Below are positions 35,001-48,400 of a DNA stretch of 64,000 bases, in pieces; the first letter of the stretch is position 1, and every line of letters begins with the position of its first letter. The DNA is from Paracentrotus lividus. Lineage: Eukaryota; Echinodermata; Echinoidea; Camarodonta; Echinidae. The stretch is from assembly GCA_940671915.1 (NCBI GenBank), contig CALNVZ010000174.1, forward strand, positions 26,113,132 to 26,177,131, written 5' to 3'. The position numbers and the translations under genes were made by a program. Below the pieces are notes generated by a model. It was given only the letters and a program-made list of their open reading frames with translations. It did not search any database and was not told where the DNA came from.

Positions 35001-38000
35001 TACTTGGGCCATTGTTGCTGTTTCAAAGGCTATTTACATTGGAATCAGGTTTTATCAAGGGATATAAATGTTAAATAATGGTTGGATCTAGCGAATCTGA
35101 CGATTTGGAGAAAGTTGTTTACTACTTTGCAATGCTTATTTTTGATGAAAGGGAATTTGATGTCCATTGAAGCCATTCAAATTGCACAACTCTACTTTCA
35201 AAGGACTATCTTGCAGATTAATGCAATTGTTACATTGAGGTAATTCTCAAAATGGTCTTTGCCCGTTTTGGGGTATAGTCTTTGTAAATCTAGTAATGTA
35301 ATATTTAAAATTATGAATTTACTTTTGGATAGAATGAAAGATTATATAATAAAACAAAAAATCAAATGTTGCATACATGTACTTTGAAAGATTATATTTT
35401 TCAATGTACCAAAACTTGATCCTGTTCTCATCTTCTTTCTGTCTCTTTGTCTGATATATTTTTGTGAAAAGTACTTTGATCAAAATGTTGTAAAATTTTA
35501 GCACTGTATCGCCCACAAGTTGATTTCCTCTGTCATAACTCTCAACTTCTCTATTGACCATTTGTTTGTTACGCAGGGTCTCCAGCTGACAGGGCGGATC
35601 TAGAGATTGGAGATGAAATCTTGGAGGTCAATGGCAGGTCGTTGGAGAATGCAACCCATGAAGAGGTCATCGCACATATCCATCAGGTAGGAATAGATGA
35701 AAATTTTAGGGCTCTGTAACATAAAGAATTACAATCAACTGCAAATCGATAGAATAGCAGAACAGAATAGCTGTTTCAAATTCGCAATTGATCATAACAG
35801 TGTATATGTTACAGGGCATAAGATCTCATACCTTCAAAGCCAACACTATGGCTTCCATTCTGAACCAGAGTTTACACTTGCATGTGAGGTATATCAGACA
35901 GTAATTTTACACAATAGCATGCACAAACAGATACAATTCAATTTTAAACCCTTGCAAACTTAACCCCTTTGTAAACTTAACCTGTGTGTAAACTTAACCC
36001 CTGTGCAAACTTAACCCCCATGCAAACTTAACCCCCATGCAAACTTAACCCCCGTGCAAACTTAACCCCCATGCAAACTTAACCCCCTTGCAAACTTAAC
36101 CCTTGTGGAAACTTAACCCCTGTTCAAACTTAAACTTTGGTTTAAGATATGGGCCTAAAAGTCTAGGGGCCAAGGGCGAATTTTCCTGAGAGCCAATGAA
36201 GAATCCCCAGAGCAGGGTCAAAAAAAAAAAAATTCTTCATGGGGCTCTCTTCACACCTTTTGGGCAAAATTGTCCGTTTGTTCATGTTTTCAATGGCAAT
36301 TATTTGGTTGATCAGGGTTTTTTTTATGAAAGCTTATGGGGCAAAATTGCCCTGAACCCCCATGCAATTTTAACTCTGCCCCATGAATAAATGAAGATTA
36401 TGGAATCAATATTCGATAAAAAAATAGGTAGATATACTTTGAAGAGAAGCAAGGAGAACTGACAGAAATGAAAATTTATTTACAGTGTGTTGAAGTTGAC
36501 TTCCTGGTAAAATGAGTAGATTGTGGGTAGGAATTTTTCTCACACCTCAGAGGTGCCTGGCTCAAATTATGTCGAGTTTAAACACAAGAGGGCAGTCTAA
36601 CCCTTTGACAAGGTTTATACATTGCAGAGTGTGGCTCACATGCATTCATGCATTGGAATCTGCCTCAATGTGGTCAAATGGAATATATTCCATGCATCCA
36701 TTGTTTGATATAGATCTGTTTTATTCTCTATCTGATGATTGGAAGGGTATTCTTCAATATAGGAAAAAATGTAAATTATGTATATGATTCTTTATAATAT
36801 TAGTAATAATAATAATAATTATGATGAACATTTATATAGCGCCTTTCTAGATACAAAGCAATTGATTGACATAAACAATTAACAAAGTACAAAATATTTA
36901 ACAATACAATCATGGGGGTCTTCCCATGAGGCTGAGCGCCCACGAGGCCGAGGGTCCACGAATCCGATTATTTTCCCACAAGGCCAAGTATTTTTCCCAC
37001 GAGTCCGAGTACTTTTCCCAAGAGGCTGAGGGTCCACGAGGCCGAGCAGTATATTGCAAAATACAATGTGAGAAAAATCGGCCTTGTGGACCCTCGGTTT
37101 CCTGGGCGCTTGGCCTCGTGGGAAAATACTTGGACTCTTGGACGCTCGGACTCGTGGACCCTCCCCCAATCATGTGTATTTGACAAGAATAGATTAGGGA
37201 CTGGGTACGAAATATTTATCAAGTTTAATCATATTTATAAATTTCATACAAATGTACATATATATGTTTCTGTAGTGGTCATATTCAAACGTGAGTGACA
37301 CGACATTTGGACTATTAGAAGGGCGCATGTCTTCGCACTGTAGGTTATGAATGGATCATGACTACCATATTATGTATAATGTAGGAGTGGCATGTGTCAT
37401 TACCAGTTGGATTTGAATTTTAAAATTGGTCCTGGAAATTATGATTAAAAAACAGTGCGTGAGTGACACGACAAAAAAAAAAGACATGGGTTTCTGACCA
37501 TTATTGGTTATGGTTGGATTTGTGCCCAAGTAGATCTCTAAGAGTGCCATAAGTGCTGGTATATGTACATGAATAGTGTACCTCCCTGACATTTATTGTC
37601 CTTATCAATAATTCCCTCTTTGTGGAAAATGGTCCACCTCTATATGTCGTGAGTGACACAACATCCAAAACGTGAGTGACACGACCAGTGCCTGAAATTC
37701 AACATTTCAAGTAAATAACTAGATCCAAATTACCTGTGTTTATATGCCATGTTAGAGTAGTCCATGATAATTACTTTAAGCAAAAAAAAATCAGACAAAA
37801 GTGACTAGTATTAAGAATAAGAGGCATTTAAAGCACCATAGTCCCATACGTGCAAATTCCTGTTTGCTCAATTATTCAGCGTAAGAAAGCTGGAACACTT
37901 AATGTTTGAACTTAAATAATTGGTTGTATTGTAAAGCAGCCTTTGTGTTGATTTCAGATCCTAATTTGCATTTTCAAAGGCACAGCACCACACTGAAATT

Positions 38001-41000
38001 TCAGCTGTATGTCCCACTTAAATTAAATATGACCTAATGTATTTTATTTTTTCAGTGTGTGAAATCCAGAACGATTAATTTAAGAGTGAAAAGAAGGACA
38101 GTACGAGATGGAGGTAAGTTGAATCAATGTTTATTCAATACTGGTTTCGTATTAATTGATAGAAAATGCAAAAGAAGATGTGGTAAATGATAAAATACAG
38201 AATACTCTATTTGCTGTTATTTTCAGTTTGGACCCATAGTCGCTGGTTCTTGAATTTGGCTGCACACCCCACTACCAAAATGTTACCCATTCAAAACATG
38301 CATAGGAAGGTATGCTCATATTATTGCATATTTTTAAATTCATGCCTGCCGATCTTCACACCAATCTTCAACAATCAATGTACTGCGAATATTTCTATGA
38401 TTACAGTAGATATAAACATGGGAGCATAATTCCTATTTTGTGTGCTTGCCCAACCTTGCATCAAAGATACCTTTGTAATGTCATTAGACAGTTGTGTCAT
38501 AACCAAGAGTTCCTGAGTTCAAAACTAAAATCAATGCATGAGAGCCCTTTGGTAAGGCATTAATACTCTTTACCACATCCCTTGCATAGGACTTAAATTA
38601 ACCCTTATAAGATGCATAATAAAAGTTTTTAATTTAATTTAGCAGTGGGTAAAGTTAAATATTGCAAATTTACAATTTTAAATGGAACCGAGCTACATGT
38701 ATGTTAAGGCGCCTTCTCAATTCAAAAGGTGTCAGTTTCGAGCATCCTTTGTTCCAAACGCTGTTTTATCGGCTTTTGAATAGAATACCAAAATTTTAAT
38801 ACGGCTTAAACATGTTAAAAGCTGAAAGCTGGATGTTTCTCGGGGTGGAACAGGATCCCGCTGAAAAACCTTTTGAATGGAGAAGGCGCCTAAAAGATGA
38901 AGGCTCTAATAAAAACCTTCCTTGATTAGTTTTGTAGAGGGCGCCAGATAGTTATGTAAAGGAGAAACTGGGAGTGATGTCAAAGCCAGTAAAAAAAAAT
39001 ACAGAATGAAAAAAAAAAACAAAAACAAAAACAAACAGTTATCCTGCTTTTGTGATGACATGTTTGAATGATGAGCGTGTCAGTGGAGAGTTTGACCAGC
39101 TATCCTTCTGCATTGCTAATTGTGACGTTGTCAAAACATCTGAATACATATTGATGAATTGCTATCTTTTAGAGATAATGAAATATTTATGCCCATTGTA
39201 TTTCAACCGATCTCATTATAGTACATATATTTTTCCCCTTCATATTTTACAGATGATTTTAATCGTACCTAGTAAATCATAGATTATCATTATTTATTTG
39301 GCACTAGGAGTATGCAATTTGAATTATGAATGAGACATTAATAAATTGCATAAAGGATTTAAGTGTGTAAGTCCATAATGAATGAGTTTATCCCTGACAG
39401 TTGGCGTCTCATTTTTGAGTATTTTACCTGTTGAGAATCAGAAAGGTATTAACTCCATTCTAAGGTATAACTGCCTTCTTGCTCTCATTACGTTATTACT
39501 TTTTCTCATTTCTATATGAACACTAGTTGGGCAAGTGTTAGGTAAGTCTTTATACCGCACACTAAAGTAGAAAAACAATATGCATTAATATAGTTTTTAT
39601 ATATTTTGACCTCATCTTAACCAGGAAATCAGGTAAAAAATCAATATAACTCCTTACATCTCTAAACAACCTTTAAAAATTCATTTCATTTCATTTCATT
39701 TATTATTGCCCAACTGGATAATTGATTACATTTACATAGATTTCACATAAATTGACAAAAACAGTAGACAATATAAAGTTATGTATTTTGATACAGATAG
39801 AAGATGCAGCAGACTGAATAGAACATATAAATATACGAAGAAAATAAATATAATGGTGAATAAGTATGTTAGATATACATGTAGTTCAGTTGATAATAGT
39901 AATAATATGCTAAGTAATAACACCTAACATTTTATACCACCTCATACAACGTTTTTAAACATTTCATTTAACGGGATAAAAGATAATAGGCTTTTTACTA
40001 AAAATAGCATACAAAATTTCAATATTGTATCCAATTCTTGATAATCGCTCAATTTCCTTTTTTTTGATCATTGAATTCCTGTGATTGAGAGCTCTATCCT
40101 GTGCTGAAAGTTATCTAGGTTTTGAGTGCAAGTTTCATCACGGTTTCTGCTCTCAATGCCATTTGTTGCCAATTAATCTCCTTGTAAGATTACACAAGAT
40201 TTTTTTTTAATCCAACGAGACTTGTGACATATATGTACAAGACGTGCTAATGTGGGTTTATATACATTCATACAATAACCTTGTACTTCACATTTTAGAC
40301 ATAAATGTGTGTGTGGTATGTTCATAACTTTAATTGTTTATTTTAAAATTTGCTATTTAATTCAAATAGACTTCGAAAGATTTGTTTCATAATTTACATG
40401 CTATTCTGACAATGAGAAATGACACAAAATATCTCTTTTCCCATAGAACAGAGAGAAAAACAATCATAAAACCACATTTATTTGCTTTTAAAACCATTTA
40501 TAATTTAGTAAGAAGTTCAGAGTAAACAACTGTCTCTCTCTCTCTCTCTCTCTCTTTGTTTATTTGAGGTTCAGTATAACATCAGTCACATAATGTGACG
40601 CTTTTTTCCAACACAAGAATTTTATTTCGTCATCCATGGACTCATTTTGATATTTGTGGTTTTGTGGGTAGATCATTATGTGGTTATGAATGTTTTTAAA
40701 GTTTTGATGACTGTCAGACATTCTCAAAGACTTGCTCTGTTTCCTAATATGGTTCGATGTGGAAAAACCACTCTGGTTAATTCGGTTTTGGTTTCAATTT
40801 CATTGAATAGAACTAGGCCTATAATAACTGGATTAGTCTGAGAATCATTGTGACCCCATCCCCCCCCCCCCCCCCCAATAAAACTGGTTCTATTATTAGC
40901 TATGTTCACATGGGACTATCAGGATTTTAGTCCTCGAGGATTGTATCCCTAAGAATTTAAACCCCGATGGCTTGTTCTCGAGTCGGGTTCACACGGTGTG

Positions 41001-44000
41001 CTTATCCTCGAGGATAAGTGAGAGGCTCGATGACCGGAAGTACAAGTTGGATGTAGCGTGCGCTATTTATTTCCCCGTTCTATTCGGCTATGTCTCTTGA
41101 CTGAACCGGAAGTTTAACCATTACAAGATGTCACTCTTATCCTCGAGAACACTAACTCCAAGTTAAAATCCGTGTCCAAACGGCGAACGGAGACCACCCA
41201 CCGCTTGGAGTTTCGAGCCTTAATCCTAAGATCTGTCGAGAACATAAACCCTGACTTGTCCTCGAGAACGTAAACACCAAGTTCGTTCACACGGGCCTTA
41301 ACTCCAAGTTATCCTCAAGGACTATGTTCTCGTGGATAACTTGGAGTTAACTTGGAGTTAAGGCTTGCCGTGTGAACGATACTACTGTATTTGCTGTTAT
41401 TTTCGCGCGATTAATTTTTCGCGCTTAGAGGCCTCAAAACATATTTGCAGGTTCTTAAATTCGCGCTGCATTTACGTACAAACGCAATTGATCCCATTCA
41501 AAGCATGCATAACAAAGCATGCTCATATATTCGCGTGTTTTTAAATTTGCGCCGTACGATCTTTGCGCGAAATCCGCGAAAATTAATGTACCACAAATAT
41601 TTCCACGATTACAGTATTACCTCCTTGGTTCAACCAGGGCTCTCATGTTGTATGGGGGGAGAAAAGGGATACCTTTTTTTTCCAAAGATCATATACCATA
41701 CATGTAGGCCTATTTACCCTATTTTTGCTTGTTAATTCTTATTCTCACTATGATGAAAGTTCATCTTCAACATTAGAATGAAGAGATATATAGTTATTTT
41801 TGCGGTTTTATTTTTTGAAAATTTTGCTGGTCACTGCTCACGAACATTTCCGTATGGCTATTTATGGTAATGAAAACATCCCCAAAAGTGAAAAATTAAG
41901 GTCTCATATTTTCCCCACCTAATCCAAAATAAAGGAAATATCTGGACTTGAATATTAGATATATTTTTATAACTTAGTAAATTTAGTTGAGTGTAGGCCT
42001 ACTGTATAAGCCAATATTTTCGCATACAGATATTTTCGCGATTTTGGAATTCGCGAGAGCAAAATTTTGGTGATGACTACATTATTATAATAGCCTTGTA
42101 CTGAAGTGGAAATTTTCGCGATGACCGACTCGCGATCGAAATTCACGAAAATAAAGTCAACGTGAAAATAACCACTTTACACTATGGAAAGCAGGTGATA
42201 TGATTTCATGTGGTGCATATTAGGTAGAGTCAATTATACTCCACAGGTGGCCGAGTTTATAAATAATCAAGGTAGCAAACATTGGTAAACAATGCCCAAA
42301 GCTAAACAAGTTGACAAGTGCACCCCAGTTCATTCATTATCAACCAGGGCAATGTTTTTGTTAATGTTAATCCCCTCCTTGTATTAAACAAGCCACTCCT
42401 TTCTCCCCTATTGAAGTAAATGGAGTGGTCCTTGTCATCGTGGAATGTAAAGAATGTGGTTCTAGACAGAAGGTCAATGAGTAAGTGAGCTGAGATTTTA
42501 AAGATTTTAGTCTTTATTTTTAGTCTTCTTTATACCTATGGTGAAGTCTTACAAAACATTTTTTATAAAAGCCACAGCTACTCCATGCTCACTGTTTCTT
42601 TATGGCTTAAGATAATGTTCAGTCGCCACTAAAGAGAAAAACTGTAACAAATTTTCTTGCAATTAAAGAATCTCTAGTTTATTCTTTGATGTTAATGTCT
42701 GAAAAATAGACTATGAAAGGGGGTTGTTCCATGGGTTATGTGTGTATGGGTGGTGAACAAGAATAACAGGGAGTGAAACTGCACCACCAAAATTTAGGCA
42801 AAGAGTGTGCCTGTTGCACTTAAAGTGCACTGCATGCATAGTATACGTGGTGTGTGAGTGTGTGCCTGTGTTTTTTACGCTGCTGTCTTGTGTTGTTTAT
42901 CATCTTCATAAGCAAACCAGACTGCGAGGCTTCCCCCTATTAAACGTTGACATCATCATCCTTTTGAAGCGACCAAGCATACACATCTTTATCATAAATT
43001 CTCATATATGGTTTTCCATGGTATTCCATTTTCCTGGTGGTGATTAGACATTGATTGGATTCACAAGCTAACAAGAGATTCCCAGACCTTGATATTTACT
43101 TGGATCTATTATTGTTGTGCTCCGTTGAGCCACTGGTGGTTGGTTTGGCTGGTAGATAGATGCATCGTTGCGCTCGCTCCGTGCATGGTGGTGCGTTCCA
43201 TTGTGATGCTGTATACACATAGGTGGATGACATGGGGAAAACATCTGTGCCTGACTGCCAGTGAATTGCATGAATGAGGAGGGATGAATAGAGAATTATT
43301 GGTGAGTGATGCATTGATGTGATGGTAGTGACAGTCTGTTTATCATGTTTGTCATGCCTATCATACCAGTAGGATCATCAAGTAGTTCCACATGAGATGA
43401 TGATGGTATGGGTACATTGACGTGTGATGTGGCATCACAGTGGCATGAGTGGTATGTGAACAGTTCATCGCCATTCATGTTTCCATCGGCCCTTCTTCTC
43501 AAAGGCTTGAAGAGAAAACTTGTGCTATGTTTAAAATAGAATCTTTAAAATAGAATGTCATGAAAAATGTGAAAATATAGTGTCCAACTCGTCATTTTGT
43601 TTATATTCGTAAACAATAATAATACTCTTCAGGATTGAAGGAGGAAGTGTACAAAGAAGGAGAAGAGAAGAATATAGAAATCATTCATTTTCAATGCCTA
43701 TCCCGATACATTGTTTTGATACTGGCAAAATAAGAGTTGTGTTTCAATATGTCCTGACATTGCAATGAATTATAAAAATTCATTGAATTCATGGTCAACG
43801 TAAATTGTCCATTCATGCGGAATGAATTCAATAGTGTTTCTACATTGTACATGCGTTATAATGCAAGATTGCTTCTACATCAGAGAGGTTTGTGTCTGTA
43901 TTAAATTCACAGTGTACAGTGTAGTGAGATAGTACATGTGTTGGATTTCATGGAGTGATGCTGCATTTAACATTGAGGTGATGTCTCTGTAAATCAGAAT

Positions 44001-45394
44001 AGGTTCTCAATTTATCATGTGGAAAATCCATATGAATATAAATTCATATCAAACTTGTAGTTGTAAAAATTATAGGCCCTAACATATTGATGTATGATTG
44101 ATTTTTGAGAGAATGTGTCAAGCTATTTTTTATTTTTTTGTATTGGTTATCACGTTATCCAAAATACTTTAAGGTAATATTTCAATGCCACCCATATTTT
44201 TCCTATATTTCATGTTTTTGGATCTTTACATGTATTTATATTACCAGAGTCATAAAATATTTTCTCCAATCCAATTTCATAAAGAGCTGTGAATCATCTC
44301 TAAATCCCTCCCCCAACATGACAATTCATTGCAATCAAAATGATGTTCCAATTTAAAATTGTTCTTATATTGGTAGGATTGTCTTGGCTTCAGTGGAATC
44401 CCCACAAGAAAGGTCAAAAAGAGATTTATTCATACCAAGGACAGAGATATACATCCATGTTCATACCCATAAGTCCCTTCTGTAAGGAGATACCAATCCA
44501 GCTACCAAATTGGCAGCTAATATCTTTCTCTTTCTCTTGCTCTATCTTATATTTCTCTCCATATCCCCTTCATACCTGTTCTGTACATATTGGATGGATT
44601 TCCTCCAAGGTTTCATTATACCATCCTTTTCGGATGCCATACCTTGGTGCTGTGCTATACTATAGGTTCCATGCTACCTGTTCAAAGCTACATGTATAGG
44701 CCTATCTGTTTGCTCGACCACTCTCTCCATCATCTCCTATGTCTTCTTCTTCATCATGGCTACTATATTGGATGGATATTGTGATGCCATGCCTTGACAC
44801 CATAAATAGTTTCCTTACTCCCTGCTCATAGCCTATAGAGATTTGTCTATCTGTCCGTTAGTCTGTCTGTCTGTCTGTGTGCCTGTTTGTGTATATCTCT
44901 CTCTCTTCCGCCTCTCACCATTATCTCATATTCTTCTCCATCTTCCCCTTTCATTTATATCAGATGGATATTGTTTCACAATGCTATTCCTTACTTTACC
45001 TGTTCAAATCTATGTCTGTCTGTCTGTCTGTGTGTTTAGCCAGTTTCTCTGTATTTCTATGTGTATGACAGTATCTCTCCCTTGCTCAACCTCTCTCTCT
45101 TTATTATCTCATATTTCTCTCCGTCCGTCTTCCCCTTCATCATGCCTCTATACTTTGGATGGATATTGTTTCACAAAACCATCCTTCTAGGAACTATGTA
45201 GTATGGATGTCATAACTTGATGCCATCAGATAGGTTCCATACTACCTGCTCAAAACCACTTCATTTCCAGTCCCTGGCCCAGGGTACTACCTGTACTTGA
45301 AAGTCAAGCAATTGTTATCTCATGTGATAATGATACCCCACCTCAAATCTTATCCAAACAATAAACAACTCTTTCCTGCATGTACATTGAAATT

Positions 45395-45453
<59 letters not shown>

Positions 45454-48400
45454 CTTTTTCTTTTTTTTTTTCTTTTTTTTTTTCCTAAAGCGTATCAGAA
45501 CAACTACCCCTGGACAATTACCCCCATGACAACTAACCCCAGAAATAGAGTTAGGGGCAGGTTTAGAGTTAGGAGTAGAGTTTTGGCAGAGGGTAGTTGT
45601 CCAGGGGTAATTATACAGAGGGTACATGTAGTTATCCTGGAACCTTTCTAGAGTTAATTATCTAGGCCAAGTATTTCAAACAATTTAACATTGTTTAGTA
45701 CCTGGTTTACAAGTGCTACATCAACACTGACTTATTAGGCAATATGAAGTTTGCCTTATCGGTTTCACTTCTATATTGAGTTCTCTCAGCGTTTTTCTCC
45801 TTGCATTCCGTTAGAGCCAGGGTTTGCCCTTTTATCTTGTTTCACTTGTCATTCTCATTCATCATCATATCTTGCTCTGCATGATACCACATGTTTAAAG
45901 CTCCTTATTTTATAAACACACTGTTGGTCTGCACTGATAAGCGTGGTTGGATGTCATTTAGCAACATTGAGATAGTGCAATGACTTTGAACCAAAACTAA
46001 ATATTTTGTGAGGTCATATTACAAGTTTGGGCTAATGTTCCTGGGTGCTTTGTTATGCTTTTTTGGATGTCAACATCAATATTGTACATTGTACTGTACA
46101 AACACAATGCGACTTTGAAGCAAAACTGAATAAAGAATTGAAGTTATCAAAATGTTTCTCATTTATTTGCAGTACGACCTACAATTTTCAACCTTGTAAT
46201 GTTGGTTTGCAAGTGATGAAATCACATCACTTGCATCTAAAAACTAAAGACCTTTTCAGGTTTTCATATCGGAATATAGATTTGTGGTAAAAATTATCCT
46301 GGTACATGATATTGACTGTACTACTATCTGAAAGAATGTCATACCCTTTTCATTTTTATTCTAGTTTTCTATAGGCCTACTGTATTTATGCATACATTCC
46401 TAACCAAGTGGCCCATTACCTCCCGAAGCAATAATGTTTAATTGAGACTTCAGACCTGTATTTCTCATGAATCATTAGATTTTGACATCTCCCACTGCTT
46501 GTTCTCTACCAGTCCCAGACACTCCTAAACATGTAAGTACTCTTCAATAAATCATACCTGATATCCCTGTCACACCTAATATCACCAGACTGTAGAACAA
46601 ACAACATGGGGATGATATAGATTTTCATGTTGCTTTGGTAGGCTGACTGGGGTAGGAACAGTCCAGCATGAACGTGATTCATGACTTTAATGTAGTCCAT
46701 GTTTTTACAACCTCCAGTTTCATGTGATTGAAAGAGGAGCATTTCACATAAAGTTTATTGATAAATGTAGTGTACATGTATGTTACAGTTCAAACTTTAT
46801 GTAAAATATCTTGGGGAACAAAAAAAAAGTGGTTTTGAAAGGAGCAATAAAATATTTTGGTGTTGATACAAAATCAATGTTCTGCGTTTATGACAGCAAA
46901 ATCACAAAGAAAAACAAAGAGTGTAATATTTCTTACATACAGTTTAAATGGGAATACATTTTTTATTGTGAAAAAAAAGAAGAAAAAAAACCCACCATAC
47001 TTATCATTCTTCATCTGGTAATGGTATGAAATTATTAAAATCAGCTTCATTTAGTTTCCTTCTCAAGGTCCCTTGAAATTGCAAGATCTCCTTTTTTTTT
47101 CACAAATAAAGGTAAAGGAATAAAGGTAAAAGTAATATATCTTGAACAAAAAGGATGCATACAGCTTAAACAGAGTAAACCCCCTTCTCGCTCTGAGCAA
47201 AACAATCCATGTTTAGGTTTTCATTTCATGTTATGATATAGGCTTACATACATCCACATAGAACATAGGTTACAATCTCACTAACCTTGTCCTCACCTTA
47301 CCAACACACCCAGGTGCCCCAGGGCAAAGGTCACAGGTCATCTGACTGCATCCCTGGGGAAAGTTTGTGAAGTTACTTTTTGTCTGCCCTGTGGTTGGCT
47401 AAAATTGTGCCAAATACACAAACAAATATGTCAAGGAAGGTCACAGGTTCAATGCTGGATTATGTAGCCTTTGTATCTTTTCACTGCATTCTAGAATTTT
47501 GTTTGCTGATCATTCAGTACATACATGTATGGTAGGAGCTATGATGTAAATGTAAATAATTATTGTAAGCTCTACATTTATTATTCTGAGCGAGAGTCAG
47601 ACAGGCGTTGCAAAATATCTCATTTATTATTGATGTCTTGATCTCATCAGACAATAATTATGTAAGTCATAAATCTACATTGATTTGTAATGTTTTCCAA
47701 CATTTTTAATTAGACTAATGTACACATGTACATGTACAATCAAACTGCTATGCAAAACTTTGAAATTAATAGGATGATAATATTTTGTTAGTTAACCATA
47801 AAGACAGTTTAAAGGGCCTAGATGTTGTCCTGGAGTATGCCTACATTTTATTCATGTGGTCCAATGATAGTAATTTATCTGCCTCTCACGTCCATTTTTT
47901 TTCTCTCTGTTATACTACAAGTATTGATTTCATGGAAATGAATTTATCATATTTGAATATTTCAATATAACAATTTGCTTCTCCACCCTGTAATGATAAA
48001 AAATATCTCTTTTAATATCTCCATTTGTGGCGCATTGTAGCGCTAATAATTGAGGAAATCGGCTGCCTGTTTGCTCTGATGAAGCCAGAATATTTGCACA
48101 GGTTTGCCTTACAAATCGCTATGTTCCTCTGGGAAATAGCCATGAAATCGAGGGTTGGATCATCATACAAAATTCTACAAATAATGCTCTCTACAATTCT
48201 GAGTACCCTGTGAATGCAAATTTTGCAGGAAAAAAATTGGGAAATCCGTAAATTCTAAAACCATTGTATGGCCTATTGTGCTATTGTTCAGAGAATGTTG
48301 GAATTACACACAAAGAGGATTTGTGCATTGTGACTATCTGTATACTACACTGACGTTTCGATGGAATTTACAAGTTGAAAGCAGCATAATGCACTCTGTG

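Larger units (their letters stand above)
22169..35576 (+). other. Intron 2 of the PDZ gene
   Basis: About 13.4 kb, from GTAAGAG to the acceptor TTTGTTTGTTACGCAG. It contains the nested transposon at 23051-25254, inverted-repeat elements at 26841, 27451, 29174, 30161, 31667 and 33955, and homopolymer tracts at 27154, 29452 and 29533. A CG-richer patch near 26215-26370 has no identifiable content. The stretches 22215-23040, 25260-26830, 27900-29170, 30570-31660, 32420-33950 and 34095-35570 show nothing that I can support as a gene. Confidence 0.55.
35687..38055 (+). other. Intron 3 of the PDZ gene
   Basis: About 2.4 kb, from GTAGGAAT to TATTTTATTTTTTCAG. It is largely repeats: the 17-bp minisatellite (35946-36135), an AAT microsatellite (36802-36820), the fold-back element (36901-37180) and a family D transposon (37277-38034) ending 21 bases before the acceptor. 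The section 36140-36780 has no gene that I can support. Confidence 0.7.

Noticed and set aside
36879-37298. Several overlapping open frames on both strands with repetitive, arginine-rich peptides
   Set aside because: They exist because the fold-back repeat is poor in stop codons in every frame. No start context, splice sites or domain supports any of them.
42438-42456. A 14-base match (TGGAATGTAAAGAA) to the start of microRNA miR-1
   Set aside because: The match ends after base 14, and the upstream sequence has no complementary arm to form the precursor hairpin. Treated as chance.
44340-44699. A 119-residue plus-strand frame
   Set aside because: It lies in pyrimidine-rich, tandemly repeated DNA. 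The peptide has no recognisable domain and there are no fitting splice sites.
45297-45651. Frames encoding long runs of phenylalanine or lysine
   Set aside because: These are translations of the poly-T tract on either strand.
47311-47335. A possible 23-25 nt exon between CACCCAG and a GT
   Set aside because: The donor (GTCATC) is poor and the segment contains the AGGTCACAGGTCA word common to repeats here. The phase reaches a stop quickly.
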